Shown piece by piece: positions 8,142 to 17,580 of a DNA stretch of 41,718 nt. A model generated the notes under the pieces. It was not told where the DNA came from. It did no database searches and was given only the letters and a program-made list of their open reading frames with translations. Source of the stretch: DASQPR01 sp035713725. Its GTDB lineage: Bacteria; Actinomycetota; Actinomycetes; Mycobacteriales; Micromonosporaceae. Within the stretch, counting starts at the first letter, position 1. Every line of letters starts with the position of its first letter. Both the position numbers and the translations under genes were made by a program. The stretch is from assembly GCA_035713725.1 (NCBI GenBank), contig DASTMZ010000068.1, positions 1 to 41,718 of the forward strand, written 5' to 3'.

Positions 8142-10076
8142 GTGACAACCGGACGGCACGGCACCGGGCAGGCCGCGAGTGCGCGCGACGCGGTGCGACT
8201 CGCGGTCGTCATCGGCGCCCTCGGAGTGGTCTTCGGCGACATCGGTACGAGCCCGATATACACGATGCAGACGCTGTTCAACCCAGCCGACCCGCATCCG
8301 GTCCCGGTATCCACGGCCAACGTCTACGGTCTCGTATCGCTCGTGTTCTGGTCGGTGATGATGATCGTCACGGTCACGTACGTGTTGCTCGCCATGCGCG
8401 CCGACAACCAGGGTGAGGGCGGCATCATGGCGCTCATCACGTTGCTGCGCAAGTGGCCGGCGAGCGGCGGCCATCGCGCGGCGATCATGCTCGCGGCGTT
8501 GGGCATCTTCGGCGCGGCGTTGTTCTTCGGCGACAGCATGATTACGCCGGCCATCTCCGTGCTGTCCGCGGTCGAGGGCATCAAGATCGTCGACCCGTCG
8601 TTGCACGACCTGGTTATCCCGATCACGGTGACCATCATCGTCGTGCTGTTTCTGGTACAGCGCCGAGGAACCGCGGCGGTCGGCCGCATCTTCGGACCCG
8701 TGATGATCGTGTGGTTTCTCGCGATCGCCGCGTGCGGGATCGGTGGCATCGCTGCGCACCCGGCCATCCTGAAGGCGTTGTCGCCGACGTACGCGCTTGG
8801 CTTCCTCTTCGGCCACTTCGGCATCGCGTTCTTTGCGTTGGCCGCCGTGGTGCTCGCGGTCACCGGCGCCGAAGCGCTCTACGCCGACATGGGCCACTTC
8901 GGACGTCGGGCGATCACGCGCGCGTGGCTGATTCTGGTGTTTCCCGCGTGCGTACTCAGCTACTTCGGCCAGGGCGCGCTGATCCTCGACAATCACGCGA
9001 ACGTCACCGGCCCGTTCTTCCTGCTCGCACCGGGCTGGGCACGGCTGCCGATGGTGATTCTCGCGACGGCCGCGACCGTGATCGCGTCCCAGGCCGTCAT
9101 CACCGGCGCATACTCGGTGGCGTCGCAGGCGGCCGAACTCGGGTACCTGCCGCGGCTCCGGATCGCGCACACGTCGGAGTCCACGGTGGGTCAGGTCTAC
9201 GTACCGTGGATTAATTGGCTCTTGATGGTTTCGGTGGTGACGCTCGTGTTCGCGTTCCGCAGCTCGGTGGCGCTCGCGTTCGCGTTCGGCATGGCGGTCA
9301 CCGGAACCATCACGATCACGACGCTGCTGTTCTTCTACGTGGCGCGGTTGCGATGGCGTACACCGCTTTGGTTGCTTGGCAGCGGCGCGGCCGTGCTGCT
9401 GAGCGTGGATCTGTTGTTCTTCGCCGCGAACCTGACCAAGTTCGTGCACGGCGCGTGGCTGCCGCTGCTGATCGGGCTCACCGCGTTCACCATCATGACG
9501 ACGTGGCAGAAGGGCCGCGAAATCGTGACCGCGGAACGGGAGCGCCGCGAGGGACCGTTGGCCGAGTTCGTCGAGAAGCTGCGCAGCCCGTCGGCGTTGA
9601 CCCGGCGGGTGCCCGGGACGGCCATCTTCCTCAACCGTGGTAAGCGGTCCGCGCCGCTTGCGCTGCGCGCGAACCTTGAACACAACCACGTCCGCCATGC
9701 GCACGTCGTGATCGTTGCGGTTCAGACCGAGCCAGTTCCGCGGGTACCCGCGTCGGAGCGCGTGACGGTCGACGACCTCGGGTACGCCGAGGACGGCATC
9801 ACGCACGTCACGGCACGGTTCGGGTACATGGAGACGCCCGACGTACCGGCCACTCTCCGGACTCTCGACCCGGTCGCGACGGAGGGGCCGCTGGACCTGG
9901 ATGAGGCGTCGTACTTCCTGTCGAAGATTCAGCTAACCCGCGGTACGGCACCGACCATGCCGGCGTGGCAGAAGCGGCTGTTCATCGCGACGTCGTACAT
10001 CACTGCCGACGCCGCGGAGCACTTCGGTCTGCCTCGCGGCCGCACGGTCATCATGGGTTCGCACATAGACGTGTAA
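8142..10076 (+). CDS. kup: Kup potassium uptake permease
   Basis: 644 residues when started at GTG 8142, which has a strong AGGAGG site eight bases upstream. The frame is open further upstream, but that part is Arg-rich and not Kup-like. The family signature GDIGTSPIY is at residues 32-40, followed by about twelve membrane segments. The C-terminal cytoplasmic domain ends with FIATSYITADAAEHFGLP and VIMGSHIDV, the normal Kup ending. Kup proteins import K+ together with protons. Length matches the family (about 620-650). A 254-base spacer separates it from the divergent oxidoreductase gene. I saw no c-di-AMP (ydaO) riboswitch there, though such elements precede some actinobacterial K+ transporter genes. 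Confidence 0.95.
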   Translation: MTTGRHGTGQAASARDAVRLAVVIGALGVVFGDIGTSPIYTMQTLFNPADPHPVPVSTANVYGLVSLVFWSVMMIVTVTYVLLAMRADNQGEGGIMALITLLRKWPASGGHRAAIMLAALGIFGAALFFGDSMITPAISVLSAVEGIKIVDPSLHDLVIPITVTIIVVLFLVQRRGTAAVGRIFGPVMIVWFLAIAACGIGGIAAHPAILKALSPTYALGFLFGHFGIAFFALAAVVLAVTGAEALYADMGHFGRRAITRAWLILVFPACVLSYFGQGALILDNHANVTGPFFLLAPGWARLPMVILATAATVIASQAVITGAYSVASQAAELGYLPRLRIAHTSESTVGQVYVPWINWLLMVSVVTLVFAFRSSVALAFAFGMAVTGTITITTLLFFYVARLRWRTPLWLLGSGAAVLLSVDLLFFAANLTKFVHGAWLPLLIGLTAFTIMTTWQKGREIVTAERERREGPLAEFVEKLRSPSALTRRVPGTAIFLNRGKRSAPLALRANLEHNHVRHAHVVIVAVQTEPVPRVPASERVTVDDLGYAEDGITHVTARFGYMETPDVPATLRTLDPVATEGPLDLDEASYFLSKIQLTRGTAPTMPAWQKRLFIATSYITADAAEHFGLPRGRTVIMGSHIDV

Positions 10077-10194
10077 TGCTGTGTCCGCGGCGCTGGGTTA
10101 TCGATCGTGTTAGGTCGCCGGGGGCGCTTACACTCGGCCGGCGGCCAGGGCTGCGTGTATCCGCGGCGTTGCTTCTCACGAAGGGTCACGATTC

Positions 10195-10578
10195 ATGATC
10201 AGAACTGCGGTCGCCACTGACGCTGCGCCGCCCGCGATCGGGCCTTATAGCCAAGCGATCGTCGCCAACGGGTTCGTGTTCTGCTCCGGTACGCCCGGCA
10301 TCGACCCTGCGACCGGCGACATCGCGGACGGCATCGAAGCACAAACGGAGCAGGCGCTGCGCAACCTGGAGGCGATCCTGACCGAGGCAGGCGGGTCGTT
10401 GTCCACATTGGTCAAGACGACAATCTTCTACGCCAACGTCGAGGACTTCGCGACCATCAACGCGATCTACGCGCGCTACATGCCGGACCCCGCCCCGGCA
10501 CGATCCGCACCGGCGAACGTTGTCCTGCCGCGTGGCCTGCTGATCTCCATCGAGGCGATCGCGGTCGTCGCGACGTAA
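10195..10578 (+). CDS. RidA family deaminase
   Basis: 127 residues, the usual RidA (YjgF/YER057c/UK114) length. ATG 10195 follows GAAGGG at suitable distance. RidA enzymes hydrolyse reactive enamine/imine intermediates made by PLP enzymes, protecting the cell from 2-aminoacrylate damage. The family pattern is clear: APPAIGPYSQA at the N-terminus, VFCSGTPGIDPATG, the helix EQALRNLEAIL, and RSAPANVVLPRG with Arg103, followed by Glu120 in SIEAIAVV. Arg103 and Glu120 occupy the positions of the substrate-binding Arg and catalytic Glu. It is a single gene after kup. Confidence 0.93.
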   Translation: MIRTAVATDAAPPAIGPYSQAIVANGFVFCSGTPGIDPATGDIADGIEAQTEQALRNLEAILTEAGGSLSTLVKTTIFYANVEDFATINAIYARYMPDPAPARSAPANVVLPRGLLISIEAIAVVAT

Positions 10579-10778
10579 GTCCTTGCCGACGCCGAGCGGC
10601 GCCTCGCTCGTCTGCCGCCACAAAGCCGTTAATCCAGTGGCCGCGCTGTCTCGCCTGGCCTACGGTCGCATGGACTGGCCGACCTGGCGGTAAGGGCCAG
10701 AGTCCGGTGGTCCCCGCGAGGGTTCCAGAAGCGTCAGGAAGTAGACCCGGCCTGGCCGCCAGTCCCGCTCGCGCAATC

Positions 10779-11171
10779 TCATGCAACCTTGGCGACGATC
10801 TCCACCAGGTTCCCATCCGGATCGCGCAGCAGGGCATTGCGGTTGTTGTTGCCGGTGTTGTGCGGCGTCTGCACGACGGGCGTCCCCGCCGCCACGAGCT
10901 CTTGGAAGGCGGCGTCGACGTCGTCAGTCCACACGACGAGGACCATGGCCGGACTGCCCGGCTCAGGTTCAACGTCGTGTACTCGTTTGGCTGCTTCGAC
11001 CGTGCCGAGGCCAACGGTGAACCCGTACAACCGAAGTTCGACGTGCTCGGGGACGCCCTCCGTCGGCGTACGGAACGTCTCTGCAAAGCCGAGAAGGTCG
11101 CGGTAGAAGCGCAGTCCCGCTTCAATGTCGCGCGTGTAGAGGTTAACCATCGGCGCGGCGAACATGTCCAT
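10779..11171 (-). CDS. VOC-fold (glyoxalase/bleomycin-resistance-like) protein
   Basis: 130 residues. Two beta-alpha-beta-beta-beta modules are visible. Module one runs from PMVNLYTRDIEAGLRFYRD through FAETF to PEHVELRLYG. Module two runs from VVWTDDVDAAFQELVAAG through PVVQTP to LLRDPDGNLVEIV. The final Glu in NLVEIV and the Glu/His in PEHVEL are the usual metal-ligand positions of the vicinal oxygen chelate superfamily. The reaction is unknown; such proteins may be lyases, dioxygenases or drug-binding proteins. Three ATG codons lie at residues 1, 3 and 8, so the exact start is open. Confidence 0.88.
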   Translation of the reverse strand: MDMFAAPMVNLYTRDIEAGLRFYRDLLGFAETFRTPTEGVPEHVELRLYGFTVGLGTVEAAKRVHDVEPEPGSPAMVLVVWTDDVDAAFQELVAAGTPVVQTPHNTGNNNRNALLRDPDGNLVEIVAKVA

Positions 11172-12089
11172 GAATGTAGTGGTCGAACCTTTGGAGGGCG
11201 GTGACGTGCGAGCGAGACCGCAACGCGAAACACGGGCCGATGGCGCGTCCGCACGCCGCTTCAGTAGCGTCCGCCACTACAACCCTTGGACTCGTCATCG
11301 GGGATCTCAGTTCGTGCCGTGTCCATCGCTGGACGGATTCGTAGAGCAGCTCGTCGATTGCGTAGCTGCGCCGCATGGACACATACAAGACGAACAATGG
11401 TGCACGGTGAGCAGTACGGGTACAGGCGGGCGACTGGCGCACTTTGCACGGCTGATCTGACCCGGTCTCCAGTGCCTGACTCGCGCCCGAGGGAATCGAC
11501 ATAGTAGAAGTGCACGCGCGCCGGCAGTCGGCGTCCTTATTAGATAGCCTTCTGAAACGCTCGCGTCCCGCCACAGAATGAAGGCGTGATCAGCTCTGAC
11601 CTTTTAGGAGTGACCAAGCACTATTTGCGACGACCTGCCAGTTCGCCAGCGGGCACGCTGATGGCTCTAGAACCGCTTCGCGTCGCCGACCATGCCGCGG
11701 TCCGAGCTCAATACGTGGAACTTCACGACCTTCAGGCACTTTCACTGCGACATTGATCTGGGTTCCTGAAGATCTACTCGCTAAAGGGTCAGGAAAGAAG
11801 CGCTGAGTGCGGATCTCGAAGGGGTCGCGAAGCGGCGAGCGCCTGCATTGCAATGGCCACAGCACAAAGGTCGCGGGCACATCGGTTATAACGACAAGCG
11901 CTGTATACACGCGATTGTGTCTGGACGCCTATTCCCTGAATCGACCCATCGGACGCTAGACAAGCGCGGGCGCTCACCGGCTTAATCTTTACCATCGTCT
12001 GACCATCCGTGCTCCTCACGGCGCAAGAAGTCGAGGCGGCTCCCCATAATCGGGCATATGGGCATAAGCGTGATTGGAGTGATCGAACC
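11172..12089. other. gene-poor left flank of the defence island
   Basis: About 900 bases without a convincing gene. Base composition drops in GC from roughly 11560 onward. Only short frames without ribosome sites are found. One minus-strand frame from GTG 11515 begins HFYYVDSLGRESG, which recalls the first strand of DUF3800 proteins, but the match is lost after about 15 residues, so it may be a decayed remnant. No transposase, integrase or tRNA was recognised. The promoter of the island operon should lie near the right end of this stretch. Confidence 0.5.
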
Positions 12090-13610
12090 TTGTCATTTTG
12101 GCGTGACGAAGTGCCGACTAGCGGCACGGTGAACCTGCCTCCCGATCCACATGCCCTGGACAGCCTTGGGCGCAATCATCGCTTGGAGACGGCGCTCGCT
12201 GACCTGGTCGACAACGCGGTGGATGCGGCGGCGTCGGAAGTGATCATCCGGTTTGTGCAACGTGAGGGTCGTCTCCGATCCTTGTACGTCGTGGACAATG
12301 GCAAGGGCATCGACAGAGGCCAAATCGACTCGGCGATGACGGTCGGCGGACGACGTGACTACGGGGCAAGCAGCCTTGGCAAGTTCGGGTTGGGCATGAA
12401 GGCGGCGTCCTTCAGCCAGGCGCGCAGTCTTACCGTGCTGTCTCGCACCAATGGTGGTGAACCGCTGGGCCGGCGATGGCGGCTCGGGGGCATGACTGAT
12501 TTCCGCTGCGACGTCGTACTTGGGGCGTTCGCGGGCGAAGAACTCAACCGGCCGTGGGGATTTGAGCAGCCTGGAACAGGCAGTCGAACGGTGATCCGGT
12601 GGGACGAAGTAACTGGATTTACCGCTACCGACGAAGTGACCCGCCTTCAGGGATTCATCAGCGCGACGATCAACACGATCCTTAACCACCTTGGCTTGGT
12701 GTTTCATCGCTTCATCGCGGACGGTCGACTGCGCGTCGCGCTGGACGTCGAAGACATCGACGGCGGTGTTGTCAGCCCCGCGTTTGAGGTGTCGTCGCTG
12801 GACCCCTTTGGCTACGGCCGACCGGGTCACCCCGACTATCCGAAACCGCTCGTCGCCCGCCACGAGCGTGGCCAGGTCAGCTTCGGGTGTCATATCTGGC
12901 CCGGACGCTCGAAGCTGCCCGAATTTCGGCTGCCCGGTGGCGTGCTCGAGCGGCAGGGCCTCTACTTCTATCGCGCCGAGCGTCTGCTACACGCCGGCGG
13001 CTGGGACGGAATAACTGCACCCGACGCGCGGCTGCAGTTGGCCAGGGTCGCGGTCGAGATCGACGATGACATCGCCGGACTCTTCCAGATGAACCCCGAG
13101 AAGTCGCGAGTTAGTGTCGGCCCAGAGTTCGCGCGGCTAGTGGAGGCTGCTCGTGCCGCCGACGGGACAAGCGTGACCGACTACCTGCGCGAAGCGGAAA
13201 GCGTGTTCAGACGATCACGGCAGCGTGGCCGGAACCGCAAGTCGATGCTGCCTCCGGGAAAGGGGTTTGAACCCGCAGTTCGGCGGGTCATACACGACGA
13301 GGTCCCGTTTCTTGCAGGCGAACAGGCCGTCCACATCCGGTGGCGCCGGTTTGACGGTACGGATCTGTTCATCGTCGATCGGGACGCCCGCACTCTGTGG
13401 CTGAACGACCGATATCGCCACGCCGTTCGCGGCGCAGGTCATGGCGGGATAAATGACGCGCCGCTCTTCAAGGCATTGCTGTATCTGTTGATGGAGGATG
13501 TGTTTGAAGGCGAATACCTCGGTCCCAAGGACAAGGACGACATTGCTCTGTGGCAGGAAGTCCTCACCGTTGCGGCACGGTCTCAGATGGCCAGAGGCGA
13601 AAGCGCGTGA
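12090..13610 (+). CDS. GHL/MORC-like ATPase of a restriction-type system
   Basis: 506 residues from TTG 12090, with GGAG ten bases upstream. The frame is open back to GTG 12009, which lacks a ribosome site. The N-terminal half is a Bergerat-fold ATPase as in Hsp90, MutL and MORC. The N-box is LADLVDNAVDA with Asn42 as Mg ligand, the second motif is DNGKG at 69-73, and the third is GKFGLGMK at 97-104. GTGSRTVIRWDE follows at the place of the domain's later strand. In MutL-type proteins ATP binding drives dimer closure and activates partners. ATPases of this type occur beside Z1, DUF4420, methyltransferase and Vsr genes in the clusters of Iyer et al. 2008. It is the first gene of a three-gene operon with four-base overlaps. 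Confidence 0.9.
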   Translation: MSFWRDEVPTSGTVNLPPDPHALDSLGRNHRLETALADLVDNAVDAAASEVIIRFVQREGRLRSLYVVDNGKGIDRGQIDSAMTVGGRRDYGASSLGKFGLGMKAASFSQARSLTVLSRTNGGEPLGRRWRLGGMTDFRCDVVLGAFAGEELNRPWGFEQPGTGSRTVIRWDEVTGFTATDEVTRLQGFISATINTILNHLGLVFHRFIADGRLRVALDVEDIDGGVVSPAFEVSSLDPFGYGRPGHPDYPKPLVARHERGQVSFGCHIWPGRSKLPEFRLPGGVLERQGLYFYRAERLLHAGGWDGITAPDARLQLARVAVEIDDDIAGLFQMNPEKSRVSVGPEFARLVEAARAADGTSVTDYLREAESVFRRSRQRGRNRKSMLPPGKGFEPAVRRVIHDEVPFLAGEQAVHIRWRRFDGTDLFIVDRDARTLWLNDRYRHAVRGAGHGGINDAPLFKALLYLLMEDVFEGEYLGPKDKDDIALWQEVLTVAARSQMARGESA

Positions 13611-14584
13611 CAATCGATCGGCATCTCGGCATGGACGGATTTCGTGAGTATCTATCCGCTGGTGTTGCAATGGCGCACCCCATCGATGGCGAGCCGAGAC
13701 TCATCCTTAGCATTGATCCAGTTGTTCATTCGATCAGCCTGCGCGGTCCGCGCCGAGCCGGTGAGGATCTGCCGGTTACTGGCCTGGAACATGTGCGCAC
13801 GGTGTCCGGTCCAGGTGGCGGTGACATCGAACTGCGGGTGACAGATTCGGCCTTGTTTCTGGATGCATACCCGGTTCTGTGTGCGGTCGCCGATCGCGTT
13901 CAGCTCAACGGCAGCACGATGTCCGACGCTATCCGGGAGACGCTGCGGCTACTCGGTCGCTTCCTGCGACGAACACCGACACTGACGCGAGAACGTGAGC
14001 TCGGGCTCTGCGGCGAACTCCTGGTATTCATCGGGCTCTGCAAGCTCGTCGGGCCGTCGACCGCGGTAGCTGGCTGGCGTGGTCCGCACGGAGAAGAACA
14101 TGACTTCGCCATGTTGGGCCACGATGTCGAGGTCAAGTCGACGACGTCGGAGCACCGGATGCACTGGATCGACTCGCTAACGCAACTGGAACCCACAGCC
14201 GACACGCCCCTCTGGCTCGTGTCTCACCAGTTCACAGAGGCAGGACCAAATCAAGGGTGGCGATTGAGAGACCTGGTCGACGCGGCACGCAGTGTTGCCG
14301 GACTCGCCGTGCGAGACGATTTCGAACGTCGACTCGATGCCGCAGGCTGGACCGAGAGCCACGACGAAATAGACGTCATGCGGTGGCGGCGGCGGTTTCC
14401 TTCTGCCGCGTTTCTCGTGGCCGGTGAATTTCCGCGTCTCACATCCAAGAGCTTTACCAGCGACACCACCATGAGCCGTGGCCTTGTCGAGGTCCGATAC
14501 AAGATCGACCTTTCTGATCAGTACACCGACCAGCCAGTCCCTTCCGGCATTTCGGCCGCGATTGCTACAGAGGTGCCGTCATGA
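13607..14584 (+). CDS. PD-(D/E)XK motif protein (DUF4420 type)
   Basis: 325 residues from GTG 13607, which overlaps the preceding stop as GTGA with AGAGGCG upstream. An ATG eight codons later is possible. The nuclease core is visible: ELLVFIGL in a helix with an early Glu, then HDF with Asp166, then VEVKSTTS with Glu175 and Lys177. This is the classical D-x(8)-E-x-K arrangement of restriction-endonuclease-fold enzymes. It probably cuts DNA when activated by the ATPase and Z1 partners (inference from the family context). It overlaps the Z1 gene by ATGA, which implies coupled translation and fixed stoichiometry. Confidence 0.9.
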   Translation: MTIDRHLGMDGFREYLSAGVAMAHPIDGEPRLILSIDPVVHSISLRGPRRAGEDLPVTGLEHVRTVSGPGGGDIELRVTDSALFLDAYPVLCAVADRVQLNGSTMSDAIRETLRLLGRFLRRTPTLTRERELGLCGELLVFIGLCKLVGPSTAVAGWRGPHGEEHDFAMLGHDVEVKSTTSEHRMHWIDSLTQLEPTADTPLWLVSHQFTEAGPNQGWRLRDLVDAARSVAGLAVRDDFERRLDAAGWTESHDEIDVMRWRRRFPSAAFLVAGEFPRLTSKSFTSDTTMSRGLVEVRYKIDLSDQYTDQPVPSGISAAIATEVPS

Positions 14585-17517
14585 AAGATCTCATCGTCAC
14601 CGGCTACCGCGAGGCTCTCAAGTCGATGGAGCTGCGCGGGCCTCGGCGGATCCATCCGATGGCCGAATCCATGATCGACGATCCGACGGTGCAGGTAGGC
14701 GATGGGCCGCTCCGCGCGTGTCTCGCTGCACCCGATCCTAACGATCCGCTCCAGAAGGACTTCGCGGTCTGGCTCGCTACATGGGACGCAGCGACAGACG
14801 TGGAGTGGGTTGCGACGACTGATCCGAACACTGCCGAGCGTCGCGCTCGCACGATTGAGTTGCTCGCAGTCGATGACCAGACCGCCGCGTTCCTTGGCGA
14901 AAGGTTTCCGGTCGCTTCAATTGGAGATACGGTAATTGACGCTCCGTGGCATCCGTGGTACACGGACCGCCTGCGTTGCGACCAGGCGTTCTACTGGGAT
15001 CATTATCGCCAGCATCTTCTTCATACACGCCATCTTCGTGGCGACGCTGTCGCGGCACTCGATGTCGCCACGACACGTGTTGTCGAGCGTCTCGCGGATC
15101 CAAGCCGCATGGAGCGCCATCAGGCGAAAGGCCTCGTCGTCGGGCACGTGCAAAGTGGGAAGACCGCGAACTTCACGGGGGTCATCGCGAAGGCTGTCGA
15201 TGCTGGCTACCGGCTGATAGTGGTGTTGACCGGCAGCACGGACCTGCTACGGACGCAGACTCAGCGTCGCTTGGACATGGAACTCGTGGGCCGAGAGAAC
15301 CTGCTACGCGGGATCAGCGAAGACGATACCGAGTCGTTCGATTACCACGCCGACCGCGATTGGCAGGACGGCAAGTTCGTGTCACACGGGGTACGTCCAT
15401 CCGACGCCGGCCGCCCTGACATCGTCAGGCTCACCACTCGGGACTTCGATTATCGCAGTCTGCAGCAGGGGATCAGCGCCCTGGACTTCGAACGGAGCGA
15501 TCGCGCGAGGCCGTTCTATGAACCGATCAACCTGAAGAGCAGTGACGCGCGGTTGGTGGTGGTCAAGAAGAACGGCATCGTCTTGCAGAAGCTCGTCAAG
15601 GACCTCAAAAAGATCACCACCCGCCTTTCGGATATCCCGGCCATCATCATTGACGACGAGTCGGACCAAGCGTCACCGAACACGAGTAACCCGGCCAAGT
15701 GGCAGCACGACCAGATCGAGCGGACGACGATCAACAAACGCATCGGTGAACTGCTCAGGGCTTTGCCGCGAGCTCAATACATCGGATACACGGCGACCCC
15801 CTTCGCAAATGTCTTCATCGATCCCAGCGATGCGGAGGACATTTTCCCAAGTGACTTCTTGATCTCATTAGATCCGCCAGTTGGGTACATGGGCGCCGCC
15901 GATTTCCAAGACCTGGACAGCGAATGCACGGATCAGGACGGGACCTACGCCGCCTCAAACGAGAAAGCGCACGTTCGAATGCTGCCCAAGGAAGGCGAAG
16001 AGGACGACCCACTACTTCGTCAGGCCCTTGACGCGTTTGTCCTCACCGGCGCCGTCAAACTCTTTCGTCAAGACCGTGGCATCGACACATTTCGCCACCA
16101 CACCATGCTCGCGCATCATGCCATGAAGCGATCCGTCCACCGCGAACAAGCCGACAGGATCCGCGAGCTGTGGAGCGCCGGCGGCTACTACTCCACGGCG
16201 TCGTCCGACCGGCTCCGCAGGCTGTACGAAACCGACATCCGACCGGTAAGCGTCGCCATCGGTGGGCCGGATGCGCTGCCTGACAGCTACGAGGAACTAA
16301 CCCCCTACATCGCAAGGGCAGTCAAGGAGACCGGCCGCACCGGCGACCCGGTCATAGTGGTCAACAGCGATCGGGATCTTGAGAAGGAAGAAATCGACTT
16401 CGACCAGCGACCGGTGTGGCGCATTCTCGTCGGCGGCAACAGCCTGGCACGTGGCTTCACTGTGGAAGGCCTGACCATCTCTTACTACCGCCGCATGACA
16501 AAACAGCAGGACACCCTAATGCAGATGGGACGCTGGTTCGGGTTCCGGCCTCACTATCGAGACCTGGTCCGCCTGTACATCACCCCGTCGCTGCACGAAG
16601 CATTCGCGGCGAGCTGCCGCGACGAGGAACACTTCCGAGCCGAGCTGCGCCGTTACGCTGTTCCAATTGACGGCAGCCGACAGATCACGCCGGCCGAGAT
16701 CCCGCCACTGGTGGCGCAGCACCTCGATTCGCTGAAACCGACCGCCGCCAACAAGATGTACAACGCCGAACTGGTCGAGCGTAGATCGCCCGGCATCCCG
16801 GTCGAGCCGCGCCGATGGCCCTCGAACTCTAAGAAGATCAGTCGGAACACGAAGATCTTTAAGCCAATTGTGGGAGCCGCCACCGCAGGTGTTCGCCTTT
16901 TCGGGACCTACACGAATCCCAGCAACCTGAGCGACATTGTTGTATGGAACTACGCAGCCAAAGTCGGCACAGTTAGGAACGATGTTCTGCTGAGTGCCCT
17001 GCGTGAGCTGCGGCTGGTTCCCGACGATCATCTGGCGCCAGATCTTCGGTGGCTAACGTCGCTTGCGGCCGGCGTAATTGAGCGGTGGCTTGTCATCTTC
17101 CCACAGCACGTAAGTGTCAACTCGAGACGAAAGATCCTCGGCTACCCACCGCTGAGTGTCTACACACGAACGCGATTGCGTCCTGACTACTACGGCGCAG
17201 TGAGTGAAAAGGCTCACCGCGGACCACTCGAAGTGATCAAGCATGGCGGGGGTCACATCGGCGATGACAGCGCCAACGCGCTTGTTCGGCCCAACACCGG
17301 CGGAATTCTCGTGTATCCAACGGTCGATCGACCAGAAAGTGGTTCGGCGCCGGCGATCCCTGGCGCGACGAATTCGGATCTTGACGACGGTCAAGTCACT
17401 CTCGCCTTCCATCTAGTGGCGCCCGCCGCCGCGGTCGGCGACGACCGTCGACTCATCGTCTTCTCGACGAAGGACTCCACTCGCAAGGGAGTAGCAATAG
17501 TTGACCGACAATCATGA
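14581..17517 (+). CDS. Z1 domain helicase-like ATPase
   Basis: 978 residues, ATG start in an ATGA overlap with the DUF4420 gene. Helicase superfamily motifs are easy to find. Walker A is GHVQSGKT at 188-195, Walker B is DDESD at 358-362, and motif III-like IGYTATPFAN is at 401-410. The Z1 signature GGNSLARG is at 618-625, followed by QMGRWFGFR at 648-656, which carries the arginine-finger region. The C-terminal ~300 residues form an additional domain of unknown role. Z1 proteins are found almost only in restriction-like and defence clusters with MutL/MORC ATPases. They probably translocate on or remodel DNA for the nuclease partner. Length fits the family. Confidence 0.95.
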   Translation: MKDLIVTGYREALKSMELRGPRRIHPMAESMIDDPTVQVGDGPLRACLAAPDPNDPLQKDFAVWLATWDAATDVEWVATTDPNTAERRARTIELLAVDDQTAAFLGERFPVASIGDTVIDAPWHPWYTDRLRCDQAFYWDHYRQHLLHTRHLRGDAVAALDVATTRVVERLADPSRMERHQAKGLVVGHVQSGKTANFTGVIAKAVDAGYRLIVVLTGSTDLLRTQTQRRLDMELVGRENLLRGISEDDTESFDYHADRDWQDGKFVSHGVRPSDAGRPDIVRLTTRDFDYRSLQQGISALDFERSDRARPFYEPINLKSSDARLVVVKKNGIVLQKLVKDLKKITTRLSDIPAIIIDDESDQASPNTSNPAKWQHDQIERTTINKRIGELLRALPRAQYIGYTATPFANVFIDPSDAEDIFPSDFLISLDPPVGYMGAADFQDLDSECTDQDGTYAASNEKAHVRMLPKEGEEDDPLLRQALDAFVLTGAVKLFRQDRGIDTFRHHTMLAHHAMKRSVHREQADRIRELWSAGGYYSTASSDRLRRLYETDIRPVSVAIGGPDALPDSYEELTPYIARAVKETGRTGDPVIVVNSDRDLEKEEIDFDQRPVWRILVGGNSLARGFTVEGLTISYYRRMTKQQDTLMQMGRWFGFRPHYRDLVRLYITPSLHEAFAASCRDEEHFRAELRRYAVPIDGSRQITPAEIPPLVAQHLDSLKPTAANKMYNAELVERRSPGIPVEPRRWPSNSKKISRNTKIFKPIVGAATAGVRLFGTYTNPSNLSDIVVWNYAAKVGTVRNDVLLSALRELRLVPDDHLAPDLRWLTSLAAGVIERWLVIFPQHVSVNSRRKILGYPPLSVYTRTRLRPDYYGAVSEKAHRGPLEVIKHGGGHIGDDSANALVRPNTGGILVYPTVDRPESGSAPAIPGATNSDLDDGQVTLAFHLVAPAAAVGDDRRLIVFSTKDSTRKGVAIVDRQS

Positions 17518-17562
17518 TCTTCCCCGCCACGTGCCAGTTGGATATGGCGCGCGATGGACACG

Positions 17563-17570
17563 AAAGGAGG
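17563..17570 (+). promoter_or_regulatory. strong ribosome binding site fixing the DUF3883 gene start
   Basis: AAAGGAGG lies ten bases before GTG 17581 and inside the reading frame if one began at ATG 17554. The near-consensus match shows that the GTG, not the upstream ATG, is the likely start. Confidence 0.75.
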
Positions 17571-17580
17571 AACTGCAAGG

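Noticed and set aside
8094..9806. Minus-strand frame opposite kup
   Set aside because: Low-complexity Arg/His/Asp-rich shadow of a clear transporter gene.
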